Shown one piece after another: positions 8,518 to 14,548 of a stretch of 27,699 bases of DNA; position 1 is the first letter of the stretch; each line of letters opens with the position of its first letter. Where the stretch lies: positions 1 to 27,699 of IMG/VR virus record IMGVR_UViG_3300020205_000817. One strand, written 5' to 3'. The position numbers and the translations under genes were made by a program. Below the pieces are notes generated by a model. That model had not been told where the DNA came from and made no database searches. It saw nothing but the letters and a program-made list of their open reading frames with translations. This stretch comes from a virus.

Positions 8518-8524
8518 ATAAATA
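8517..8524 (+). promoter_or_regulatory. T4-type late promoter for the endolysin cassette (TATAAATA)
   Basis: Perfect octamer on the plus strand. It predicts a start near 8530, 17 nt before the endolysin ATG and upstream of its CGGAGA ribosome-binding site (8536-8541). Confidence 0.85.
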
Positions 8525-8530
8525 TTTAAA
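8523..8530 (-). promoter_or_regulatory. possible opposing late promoter for the 99 aa gene (TTTAAATA)
   Basis: One base off consensus on the minus strand, overlapping the plus-strand TATAAATA by two bases and pointing back at it. The predicted start is 8517, exactly the A of the 99 aa gene's ATG. Confidence 0.4.
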
Positions 8531-8546
8531 CAAACGGAGACTCACT

Positions 8547-9386
8547 ATGAAATTTAATTTCACTCAAGATCAATTAGCTAAAGTGTTGACACATAACAAA
8601 GACGTAGCTGGATGGTATACTGCTATGTGCGATGTTTTACCAAAATTTGAGATAGATTCAGAACTACGTGTAGCTGGATTTTTAGCGCAATGTGCTCATG
8701 AAAGTAATGACTTTACAGTACTACAGGAAAACTTGTATTATACTGCTGACGGATTAACTAAGATTTTCCCTAGGTATTTTACATCAGTTAATCCTGCTGA
8801 TTATGCCAAGCAACCAGAAAAAATTGCCAGTCGTGTTTATGGCGACAGAATGGGTAATGGAAATGAAGCCAGTAAGGAAGGCTATAAATTCCGCGGTCGT
8901 GGACCAATTCAATTGACTGGCAAAGATAACTATACTGCTTGTAGTAAATCAGTATATGGTGATTTACGTCTAGTAGAAAGTCCTGATCTAGTTACTACCG
9001 ACAAGGAAGCCGCACTGAGTACTGCTTGTTGGTTTTGGAAAAAGAACGGATTAAATGAAATTGCTGATCGTGGTGATATCGTTACTATGACCAAACGTGT
9101 CAACGGTGGTACTATTGGATTGGATGATCGTAAAAAACATTATGATACTGCCATGGCTGTATTTGGTGGCAAAGTACCTGAGCAAACTACTCCGGTATTG
9201 ACCGAAAACTTACGTGTGGGAAGTCGTGGCGATGCTGTTGCCGCTATACAGGCCAAGTTGGGGTTAAATGCTGACGGTGCATTTGGTCCAGGAACTGAAG
9301 CCGCTGTTAAAAAGTGGCAGGCAGATCATGGGTTAACTGCTGACGGTATTGTGGGACCAACAACGTATGGAAAAATGATAGGCTGA
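8547..9386 (+). CDS. endolysin: GH19 chitinase-like domain plus peptidoglycan-binding domain (279 aa)
   Basis: Cell-wall hydrolase for host lysis. Residues 1-207 are a glycoside hydrolase family 19 domain: 'FLAQCAHESNDFTVLQENLYY' (45-65) carries the expected catalytic Glu52, followed by 'YKFRGRGPIQLTGKDNY' (113-129), the substrate-groove signature. Residues about 215-277 are a PG_binding_1 domain ('LRVGSRGDAVAAIQAKLGL ... ADGIVGPTTYGKMI'). GH19 domains in phages cleave the peptidoglycan sugar backbone. There is no signal peptide, so a holin would be expected for access to the wall. The start is clear: CGGAGA 5 nt upstream of ATG and a perfect late promoter at 8517-8524. It is the first gene of a plus-strand cassette with the SprT-like gene, separated by one base. 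Confidence 0.93.
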   Translation: MKFNFTQDQLAKVLTHNKDVAGWYTAMCDVLPKFEIDSELRVAGFLAQCAHESNDFTVLQENLYYTADGLTKIFPRYFTSVNPADYAKQPEKIASRVYGDRMGNGNEASKEGYKFRGRGPIQLTGKDNYTACSKSVYGDLRLVESPDLVTTDKEAALSTACWFWKKNGLNEIADRGDIVTMTKRVNGGTIGLDDRKKHYDTAMAVFGGKVPEQTTPVLTENLRVGSRGDAVAAIQAKLGLNADGAFGPGTEAAVKKWQADHGLTADGIVGPTTYGKMIG

Positions 9387-9387
9387 T

Positions 9388-9879
9388 ATGCGGGTAACTG
9401 AGACCACAAAACGAGAACGTGAATCACAACGTGTCAGGCAATTGGGGGCACGCCGTGGTGTAATGACTCGACGAATTTATGGTTATGAAAAAACTTATTT
9501 AGAAACTATAGAGAAGTTAAACAAACCACGTGATCTTGGTTCATTGCAACGGCTTGCTAAAAAAATCTGGGCTGAATTTTATCATGGAAGTAGAAAACTT
9601 CCTGAGATTAGATTTGGCCCAGGCACATTAGAGCTGGGTTATCCATTAAGCTATACCATGGGATATAGTTTGATAGAACTATGCCCTGGTCAACGAAATG
9701 TTGTAACATTAGTTCATGAATTGGTTCATGCCATTGGGCCCAGTCAACATGGTGCAAACTTTGCACAGTTATATTATAAAGTATTGGAAAAATATTTACC
9801 TGTGGCGATACGCGAAAAAGTATATCAATATTTGGTCAAAGAACATTCTCAATTAATGAGAAAAGTTTACCACAAATAA
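9388..9879 (+). CDS. SprT-like zinc metalloprotease-fold protein (163 aa)
   Basis: Putative zinc-dependent peptidase. The motif 'HELVHAIG' at residues 110-117 is a classic HExxH site (His110, Glu111, His114), and the downstream 'HGANF' offers His121 as third ligand, as in SprT/Spartan-type minimal zincins. The N-terminus is very basic (KRERESQRVRQLGARRGVMTRR), suggesting nucleic-acid or virion contact. The ATG lies one base after the endolysin stop (TGATATG), so the two are co-transcribed and probably translationally coupled; this would make it a late protein. Its substrate is unknown: lysis, virion maturation and release of DNA-bound proteins are all possible. The stop is one base from that of the convergent 94 aa gene. 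Confidence 0.8.
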   Translation: MRVTETTKRERESQRVRQLGARRGVMTRRIYGYEKTYLETIEKLNKPRDLGSLQRLAKKIWAEFYHGSRKLPEIRFGPGTLELGYPLSYTMGYSLIELCPGQRNVVTLVHELVHAIGPSQHGANFAQLYYKVLEKYLPVAIREKVYQYLVKEHSQLMRKVYHK

Positions 9880-9880
9880 G

Positions 9881-10165
9881 TTATCCAATTTTTTTAATGT
9901 AGTATCCACCGCCAGTATATTCTTTTGGCAGTTGACGATATGGTATAGTATGTCTGGCACCATCGTTAGATTTGACGGTTAATGCATACTCTAACTGATT
10001 ACGGTTGATATGATTGATAGCCGATCCTGACCAACCAGTCACTGTTCCTGTGCCAGCTGGAATTTGATTGTATCCCCACTCAACAATATCACCTTTGACA
10101 ATTCTGGGTAGGTCAGCAATTTGTTCCAGCAAGTCTGAAAACGGTATAAGGATGTCAGCATTCAT
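9881..10165 (-). CDS. small beta-rich protein, function unknown (94 aa)
   Basis: I do not recognise this protein. After a short N-terminal helix ('FSDLLEQIADLPRIV') it looks like a small beta barrel: 'KGDIVEWGYNQIPAGTGTVTGW' and 'TIPYRQLPKEYTGGGYYIKKIG' are typical of SH3- or KOW-like folds, but this is only an impression. No Shine-Dalgarno precedes the ATG. A perfect TATAAATA at 10171-10178 would start transcription at the A of the ATG, implying a leaderless mRNA. The gene ends one base from the stop of the plus-strand SprT-like gene, with no terminator between them, so the two mRNAs may overlap at their 3' ends. Confidence 0.6.
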   Translation of the reverse strand: MNADILIPFSDLLEQIADLPRIVKGDIVEWGYNQIPAGTGTVTGWSGSAINHINRNQLEYALTVKSNDGARHTIPYRQLPKEYTGGGYYIKKIG

Positions 10166-10170
10166 AATAT

Positions 10171-10178
10171 TATTTATA
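10171..10178 (-). promoter_or_regulatory. T4-type late promoter (TATAAATA) adjoining the 94 aa start codon
   Basis: Perfect octamer ending 5 nt before the ATG at 10165. With T4 geometry +1 falls on the A of the ATG. It sits immediately beyond the terminator of the gp23 unit. Confidence 0.7.
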
Positions 10179-10180
10179 TC

Positions 10181-10207
10181 AAAACAAAAGCCCCATTGCT
10201 GGGGCTT
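10181..10207 (-). terminator. rho-independent terminator after the major capsid gene
   Basis: AAGCCCC / GGGGCTT 7-bp stem with a 6-nt loop, followed on the minus strand by TTTTGTTTT. It lies 43 nt past the gp23 stop and ends the head-gene transcript. Confidence 0.85.
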
Positions 10208-10249
10208 CTGTATTTGCTTTGCTTTTACTTCTTGGGTTTAACTTTTCGA

Positions 10250-11428
10250 TTAAGAGAAAGTTAAGTTTGATACTGCAATTTCACCCAAATAGTCGCCGGC
10301 ATTACCTAGAGACGATGCAGTGTTTGTCAATTCGACATAACCGTAACGTGTCATAAAGCCAACAACTGGTTCAAACGTAGCTGGGTCAAGCACAACGCCA
10401 CTGCTCATCAACGGAATGTATGGGCAATAGAACGCGGCTGCATCTGCTTCGCTGGAACCTTTGTAACCAACTAGAACTGCTTGTGAATCACTTGCGTATG
10501 AGTCAACATACACTTTCATGCTACCATTCAATGTACCTACAAACTTGGTGTTTGTTGGGGCTTCGAATGTGCCTTCAGTTGTACGAGCAAATGCGCTTGT
10601 AGTTGCACTTTGTAGCACTGTCAATGCTGTTGAGCTAACAACAGCCCAGTTACCAGCACCACGACGTGTACGCTGAGCAATTTTATTTGCTACACGATTG
10701 ATAAGAACGGCCAATGCGGCATGTTCGTCACCAACGAATGTTGCAGTACCACTAACAGCGGCTTGGTTGAAAGTTTCTTCAGTTGCTGCCAAGCTACGTA
10801 GGCTTCCAAGAACTTCTTGGTCGATTTCAACCGTAATTTCTTGTGCCAAAGCGGCCATAATTTCTGCTTCTACATCTAAGCCGTGCATTGATTGTGCATC
10901 TTGTGCGGCCTCAAACGTCCAACGAGCTGACAACTTACGTGTACGAGCTTCGACAGTCTGTTTTAGGATTTGCACGTTGATCTTACGACCAGGTGAACCT
11001 TCAAGAGTACTTGTTGCATCTGCTTTACCAGTACCAAGGGCACCAGAATAAGCTACAGCAATTTTAAATGGGCTTAGTGCTTCATCACCGGCTGTTGTGT
11101 TGGTGTCGAAACCACTAGTATCATCAGTTGTCTCTGCATAACGTACACGCAGAGTGTGAATTTGTGCTACTGGACCAGTCATTGGTTGTACACCAACGAT
11201 TTCGTTTGCAATAACTGTTGGCATTACACGGCGAATCACTGGAAGAATAACGCGATTCAATGTTGCTACGTTGCCTACGGCAGTAGCACCACTTGTTGCG
11301 GTTTCTGTCAAGTGCCTACGGGTGTTTTCCAACATTACAGACATACTTGTGCGGCGTGAACCATTAAGACCTTCTAACAGGGCCTCTTTCGTTTCACCCC
11401 AACGACTTTCTAAGAGTACTTGTGACAT
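10250..11428 (-). CDS. 23: major capsid protein gp23 (392 aa)
   Basis: Main shell protein of the T4-like head. The N-terminal part 'MSQVLLESRWGETKEALLEG', then 'SVMLENTRRHLTETATSGATA' and 'LNRVILPVIRRVMPTVIANEIVGVQPMTGP', is characteristic of gp23, as is the HK97-fold C-terminus ending '...YGYVELTNTASSLGNAGDYLGEIAVSNLTFS'. A prohead-protease consensus (Leu/Ile-x-Glu) occurs at Leu40-Thr41-Glu42 before a TATSGA linker, a likely maturation cleavage; another is at Leu17-Leu18-Glu19. It is shorter than T4 gp23 (521 aa), as in cyanophage homologues. The start has AAGGAG upstream. It lies 26 nt after gp22, with no visible promoter of its own, so it is transcribed with gp21 and gp22 and ends at the terminator at 10181-10207. 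Confidence 0.95.
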   Translation of the reverse strand: MSQVLLESRWGETKEALLEGLNGSRRTSMSVMLENTRRHLTETATSGATAVGNVATLNRVILPVIRRVMPTVIANEIVGVQPMTGPVAQIHTLRVRYAETTDDTSGFDTNTTAGDEALSPFKIAVAYSGALGTGKADATSTLEGSPGRKINVQILKQTVEARTRKLSARWTFEAAQDAQSMHGLDVEAEIMAALAQEITVEIDQEVLGSLRSLAATEETFNQAAVSGTATFVGDEHAALAVLINRVANKIAQRTRRGAGNWAVVSSTALTVLQSATTSAFARTTEGTFEAPTNTKFVGTLNGSMKVYVDSYASDSQAVLVGYKGSSEADAAAFYCPYIPLMSSGVVLDPATFEPVVGFMTRYGYVELTNTASSLGNAGDYLGEIAVSNLTFS

Positions 11429-11454
11429 TTTAACTTCTCCTTGTTTAACTACTT

Positions 11455-12555
11455 TTACTTCAGCCCTGCTAGACGACGTAGATCGATGACATTATTATCA
11501 TATTGATCTGGTGCCGCCCGAACAGCTTTGTCGCCAGTTACTACTAGGCTTTCGCTCAACACTTGCTTGCTTACTGCAGGCTGTGCTGGCTTACCATTTG
11601 TTAGTACTGCTGGCAGATACTTATCGAATGCAGATTTCAGTTTCGGCGTCTGCACTCCTTCCAACAACTCGGTCATTACTTTGGCCTTGTCTTTGGTTAG
11701 TGTTCCTAATAATTCAGCAGTAATTTTCTGACGCTCTGCGATATCTCGCGCAACGCGAATTTCTGCTTCTTTGCTTTCTACTAACCTGGTCTTTTCGGCA
11801 ACTTGCTTTTTACTCTCTGAAATGATGGCTTCTTTATCAGCAACAACTTTTTGTAGTTTACTGATTTCTGCGTTTTCATTTAAGTGAGTTACTGCAAATT
11901 CTCCAGCAAAGGCTTCAAAGAGTCTGCGACCAAACATATTTTCGCGAGCTTCTTTAATATCCTTCTTGAACTGTGTTAGTTCGGTTTTTAGATTCTTGAT
12001 TACTGATTCTTTAACAATAGCCGCACTTTGAGTCACAAATTTCTTTTGTAGTGATTCCAGTGTAGATTGTGCTGTGGTTAACAAACGGACCTTGGTTTCA
12101 GCTAAATCCTTCTTGTCGGTAGCAAACTCCTGAATTTCTTCAGCCAACGCTTTGATAACAAAACGGTCTAACTTGGCCATAGCCAAGTTTTGTGCTTTGC
12201 GATCTGAGCGCAGTTCCTGAATTTCTTCAGAAAGTTTGGTAGTTAAGAATGAATTAAACTTACGCCCAGTGTTTAATGCGTGTTTCTTAAAAGCTACACG
12301 ATCTTCCACCAGTTTACGTTTATCATCAGCAAATTCTTTTAGTTCTTGCGTCAGAGTTTCAGTTACCATTTTGTCTAAAGCTTCAACCATTACAGACTTA
12401 TCGTGCTCGTAGTTTCTAGCAAACTCTTCACGTAGTTCGGCACGTACTTGGTCACGGGTTTCAACTAATTTAGCTTCCCATGCTTCAGCGATTGCTTGCT
12501 TTGTGTCTTCGTTCACTATACCACTATCGATCAGAGGTTTGATAGCTTCTAGCAT
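11455..12555 (-). CDS. 22: prohead core scaffolding protein gp22 (366 aa)
   Basis: Internal scaffold on which gp23 assembles, later degraded by gp21. The protein is a long charged helical rod with several predicted coiled-coil segments (about residues 20-290), rich in Lys, Glu, Ala and Leu. 'MLEAIKPLIDSGIVNEDTKQAIAEAWE' at the N-terminus and 'FEAFAGEFAVTHLNENAEI' in the middle are typical of T4-like gp22. Many Leu-x-Glu sites would allow processive cleavage by the protease. The C-terminus '...VIDLRRLAGLK' is compact and basic. The start is supported by AAGGAGAT a few bases upstream. It lies between gp21 (10-nt gap) and gp23 (26-nt gap), the T4 order. Confidence 0.92.
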   Translation of the reverse strand: MLEAIKPLIDSGIVNEDTKQAIAEAWEAKLVETRDQVRAELREEFARNYEHDKSVMVEALDKMVTETLTQELKEFADDKRKLVEDRVAFKKHALNTGRKFNSFLTTKLSEEIQELRSDRKAQNLAMAKLDRFVIKALAEEIQEFATDKKDLAETKVRLLTTAQSTLESLQKKFVTQSAAIVKESVIKNLKTELTQFKKDIKEARENMFGRRLFEAFAGEFAVTHLNENAEISKLQKVVADKEAIISESKKQVAEKTRLVESKEAEIRVARDIAERQKITAELLGTLTKDKAKVMTELLEGVQTPKLKSAFDKYLPAVLTNGKPAQPAVSKQVLSESLVVTGDKAVRAAPDQYDNNVIDLRRLAGLK

Positions 12556-12565
12556 TTGGATCTCC

Positions 12566-13198
12566 TTATATTTTCAAGTCTTTGATGAGTCTCAACACTG
12601 AGGCTCGCAAATACTTTTGGACTTTTGGATCGGCACCTGCATCTTGCGATGCTTCGAATACCCTGTGCCCATAACGCATATTCATCAACCCTTCAAAAAC
12701 TGGCTGGGGATATGCATTTGGAGCACTAGGTTGTGCAACGATATCAACTGTTACTATTTCAAAATTACGAACTTTACCGGTACTGTCGTCAACTTCACCA
12801 CTACCACGTGAACTTACTCCTAGTTTTACACCACTGTCTAACATGGTGTGAACTATTTTACCCATTGGAGTTGGAATGATTTTCATCTTGCCAAATCCGT
12901 TAGGACCATCCATCCACATTTTAGTAATGACGTGACTAACCCGATCTAGGTTAATTTTAAGATCAGCAGGGTGATCTACTTCACCCAATACACTGTGACC
13001 TTTTTTAATTTGTTCATTAATTAAATCAACTGCGGCTGCTATCTCTTCCACGGGATATACCCGCTTGTTGGCATTTTCGACCGCAGCCTGAATAAAAATA
13101 CCTTTGAGATAAAGATCCTTTCCATCGCCAGTGCCCTCCGACTCTGTTACGAGCTGGGCTTGGTCGAAGGAAAGGTGTTCTCTAAGTAATATAGGCAT
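12566..13198 (-). CDS. 21: prohead core serine protease gp21 (210 aa)
   Basis: Maturation protease of the prohead, herpesvirus-assemblin-like fold. The expected triad is visible: His76 in 'LGEVDHPADLK', Ser130 in 'LGVSSRGSGE' and Asp152 in 'VTVDIVAQPSAP'; the Ser-Asp spacing of 22 residues matches T4 gp21 (Ser140/Asp162). 'NANKRVYPVEEI' (43-54) is also typical of the family. It cleaves after (Leu/Ile)-x-Glu in scaffold and capsid proteins, consistent with such sites in the neighbouring gp22 and gp23. The start has only a weak purine stretch upstream and lies 12 nt after the acidic core gene, so translation may depend on that gene. Confidence 0.94.
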   Translation of the reverse strand: MPILLREHLSFDQAQLVTESEGTGDGKDLYLKGIFIQAAVENANKRVYPVEEIAAAVDLINEQIKKGHSVLGEVDHPADLKINLDRVSHVITKMWMDGPNGFGKMKIIPTPMGKIVHTMLDSGVKLGVSSRGSGEVDDSTGKVRNFEIVTVDIVAQPSAPNAYPQPVFEGLMNMRYGHRVFEASQDAGADPKVQKYLRASVLRLIKDLKI

Positions 13199-13210
13199 GC
13201 TGTGTCTTTA

Positions 13211-14191
13211 TTACTTGGCTACAATGCTTTTATCATTGACACCACTGGCTTGGGTCGCTGTTGGCTTTGTTGCCGAGGACAACGACTTTTTTCCGCCTGC
13301 TGTGTTTTGCACTTTACCAATTAGATCTTTTGGCTTATCTGCACTTGGTGCTGATGTACCATCTGGTGCTGGATTGGATCCGCCACGTGCGATGTTTTTG
13401 TTGCTACCGCCCATGTCGTTCTTACCGGCAACTATGCTTTTGGTATTAACACTAGCTACTTTACCTGCATTTGCTACGCCTTGACCTTCTGCTGTTTTGT
13501 TGATTTCAGCAACAGTCTCAACGTATTCACGCATAAGTTCTGCGGCAGTTCTTGGATGTCTAGATTTAACTTCAGTCATCTTGGACTCTGCTACAACTTC
13601 TTCTGCATCATCTTCTTCTTCATCATCTTCTTCTGCTTCAGTAACTTCTTCGTCGTCGCTAGCAAAAGGATTTCCACCTTCTTCACCGCCGACTTCTTCG
13701 CTATCTTCTGCATCATCAACTTCTTCGCCTTCTTCGCCTTCTTCGTCACCGAAGTCAGGATCGTCGATTCCGTCGTTATGCTCTGACTCGCCTTCTTCAT
13801 CAGCCATTAATTCATCAAATTCTGCTTTAAGTTCGTCTAGGGCATCTTCAAGATCCATAACTCGATCTTCAATTGCGCCTTCGCCACCTTCTGCACCCAT
13901 GTCACCGCCCATTGCGTCACCGCCGATTTCCATGCTGTCACCGGCATCGCCGAGTTCTGCATCTAAACCACCAGTTTGGTCGTCTGAAGGGAACATTTCC
14001 TCTTCTTCTTCACCAATTTGTTCTTCGGCATTGATTTCATTGCCAAGTTCATCAAGTTGTGACTGATCTTGGTCCATCATATTTTCGTAAATCTGACGGC
14101 TACGATTTACAACGATATTGTGGAACACTTCACGTGCTTTATCTGTCTCGTCATTGAGAATATACTCAATTAGTTTTTCATAGTGGTTCAT
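13211..14191 (-). CDS. acidic prohead core protein, gp67/gp68-like position (326 aa)
   Basis: Probably an internal prohead core component. Residues 1-40 ('MNHYEKLIEYILNDETDKAREVFHNIVVNRSRQIYENMM') form a helix-turn-helix-like module found at the start of core proteins in T4-like phages. Residues about 45-205 are extremely rich in Glu and Asp, with Gly-rich spacers ('GGDAMGGDMGAEGG') and a 'DLEDALDELKAEFDELMADEEG' helix. The C-terminal 120 residues change to Lys, Ser, Gly, Asn and Thr-rich sequence containing two 'SIVAGK/SIVAK'-type segments. Its location between the portal-linked gene and gp21 is that of T4 genes 67 and 68. It has AAGGAA upstream of the ATG and a weak late octamer (AGTAAATA) at 14228-14235. 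Gene identity is by position and composition, not by clear homology. Confidence 0.75.
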   Translation of the reverse strand: MNHYEKLIEYILNDETDKAREVFHNIVVNRSRQIYENMMDQDQSQLDELGNEINAEEQIGEEEEEMFPSDDQTGGLDAELGDAGDSMEIGGDAMGGDMGAEGGEGAIEDRVMDLEDALDELKAEFDELMADEEGESEHNDGIDDPDFGDEEGEEGEEVDDAEDSEEVGGEEGGNPFASDDEEVTEAEEDDEEEDDAEEVVAESKMTEVKSRHPRTAAELMREYVETVAEINKTAEGQGVANAGKVASVNTKSIVAGKNDMGGSNKNIARGGSNPAPDGTSAPSADKPKDLIGKVQNTAGGKKSLSSATKPTATQASGVNDKSIVAK

Positions 14192-14227
14192 AAAGATTCC
14201 TTTTTAGGTTAGCATGACTATAGTGTG

Positions 14228-14235
14228 TATTTACT
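14228..14235 (-). promoter_or_regulatory. possible weak late promoter (AGTAAATA)
   Basis: Keeps the TAAATA core and differs from TATAAATA at the first two bases. It predicts a start near 14222, 31 nt before the acidic core gene. Its placement directly after a terminator argues that some promoter must exist here for the acidic core-gp21-gp22-gp23 unit. Confidence 0.45.
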
Positions 14236-14244
14236 ACGTAGATT

Positions 14245-14273
14245 AAAAAACCACCTCAAATGGGTGGTTTTTT
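14245..14273 (-). terminator. rho-independent terminator between the 79 aa and acidic core genes
   Basis: A6-CCACC / GGTGG-T6 hairpin with a 7-nt loop. It has T runs on both strands, so it could act in either direction. On the minus strand it follows the 79 aa gene by 20 nt and separates the portal unit from the acidic core-gp21-gp22-gp23 unit. Confidence 0.85.
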
Positions 14274-14293
14274 AACATTTCTTTGCAAAATTA

Positions 14294-14533
14294 TTACATT
14301 CCTGGTTGTGCCGGAGGTGCTCCATACTGGATTTTAACTTTCTGTAGCTTTTGTTTATTCTCAATTGCCCGTAGTTCATTCATTAATCTAAGTTTGCTTA
14401 TATGTGCCAATGTGAGCCTGGTTTTTCTAGTGTCGGTCAGCTTTAACGCCGTATTGTCTTGTTCAGCATCTATCCGTTGATCGTCTTGCTCAACGGAGTT
14501 GGATAGATCTGAAAACATTTCGTTTAGTCTCAT
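14294..14533 (-). CDS. conserved small protein next to the portal gene (79 aa)
   Basis: Function unknown. The product has an acidic N-terminal half ('FSDLSNSVEQDDQRIDAEQDN') and a conserved-looking basic helix 'TRKTRLTLAHISKLRLMNELRAIENKQKLQKVKIQYG' (residues about 36-70), ending in 'APPAQPGM'. Short proteins with this basic helix and PPAQPG tail follow gp20 in T4-like cyanophages as I recall them. The position matches T4 gene 67, but the protein is basic at its C-terminus and need not be equivalent. The ATG lacks a Shine-Dalgarno and lies 10 nt after the portal stop codon, downstream of a CATAAATA octamer that overlaps that stop. Confidence 0.75.
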   Translation of the reverse strand: MRLNEMFSDLSNSVEQDDQRIDAEQDNTALKLTDTRKTRLTLAHISKLRLMNELRAIENKQKLQKVKIQYGAPPAQPGM

Positions 14534-14540
14534 GATTAAT

Positions 14541-14548
14541 TATTTATG
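14541..14548 (-). promoter_or_regulatory. possible late promoter (CATAAATA) overlapping the portal stop codon
   Basis: One base off consensus; the TAA is the portal gene's stop (GCA TAA ATA). The predicted start is about 14535, only 2 nt before the ATG of the 79 aa gene. Confidence 0.45.

Noticed and set aside
13497-14066. 189 aa Ser/Pro-rich open frame on the plus strand
   Set aside because: It is the complement of the Asp/Glu codons of the acidic core protein; no promoter or ribosome-binding site.
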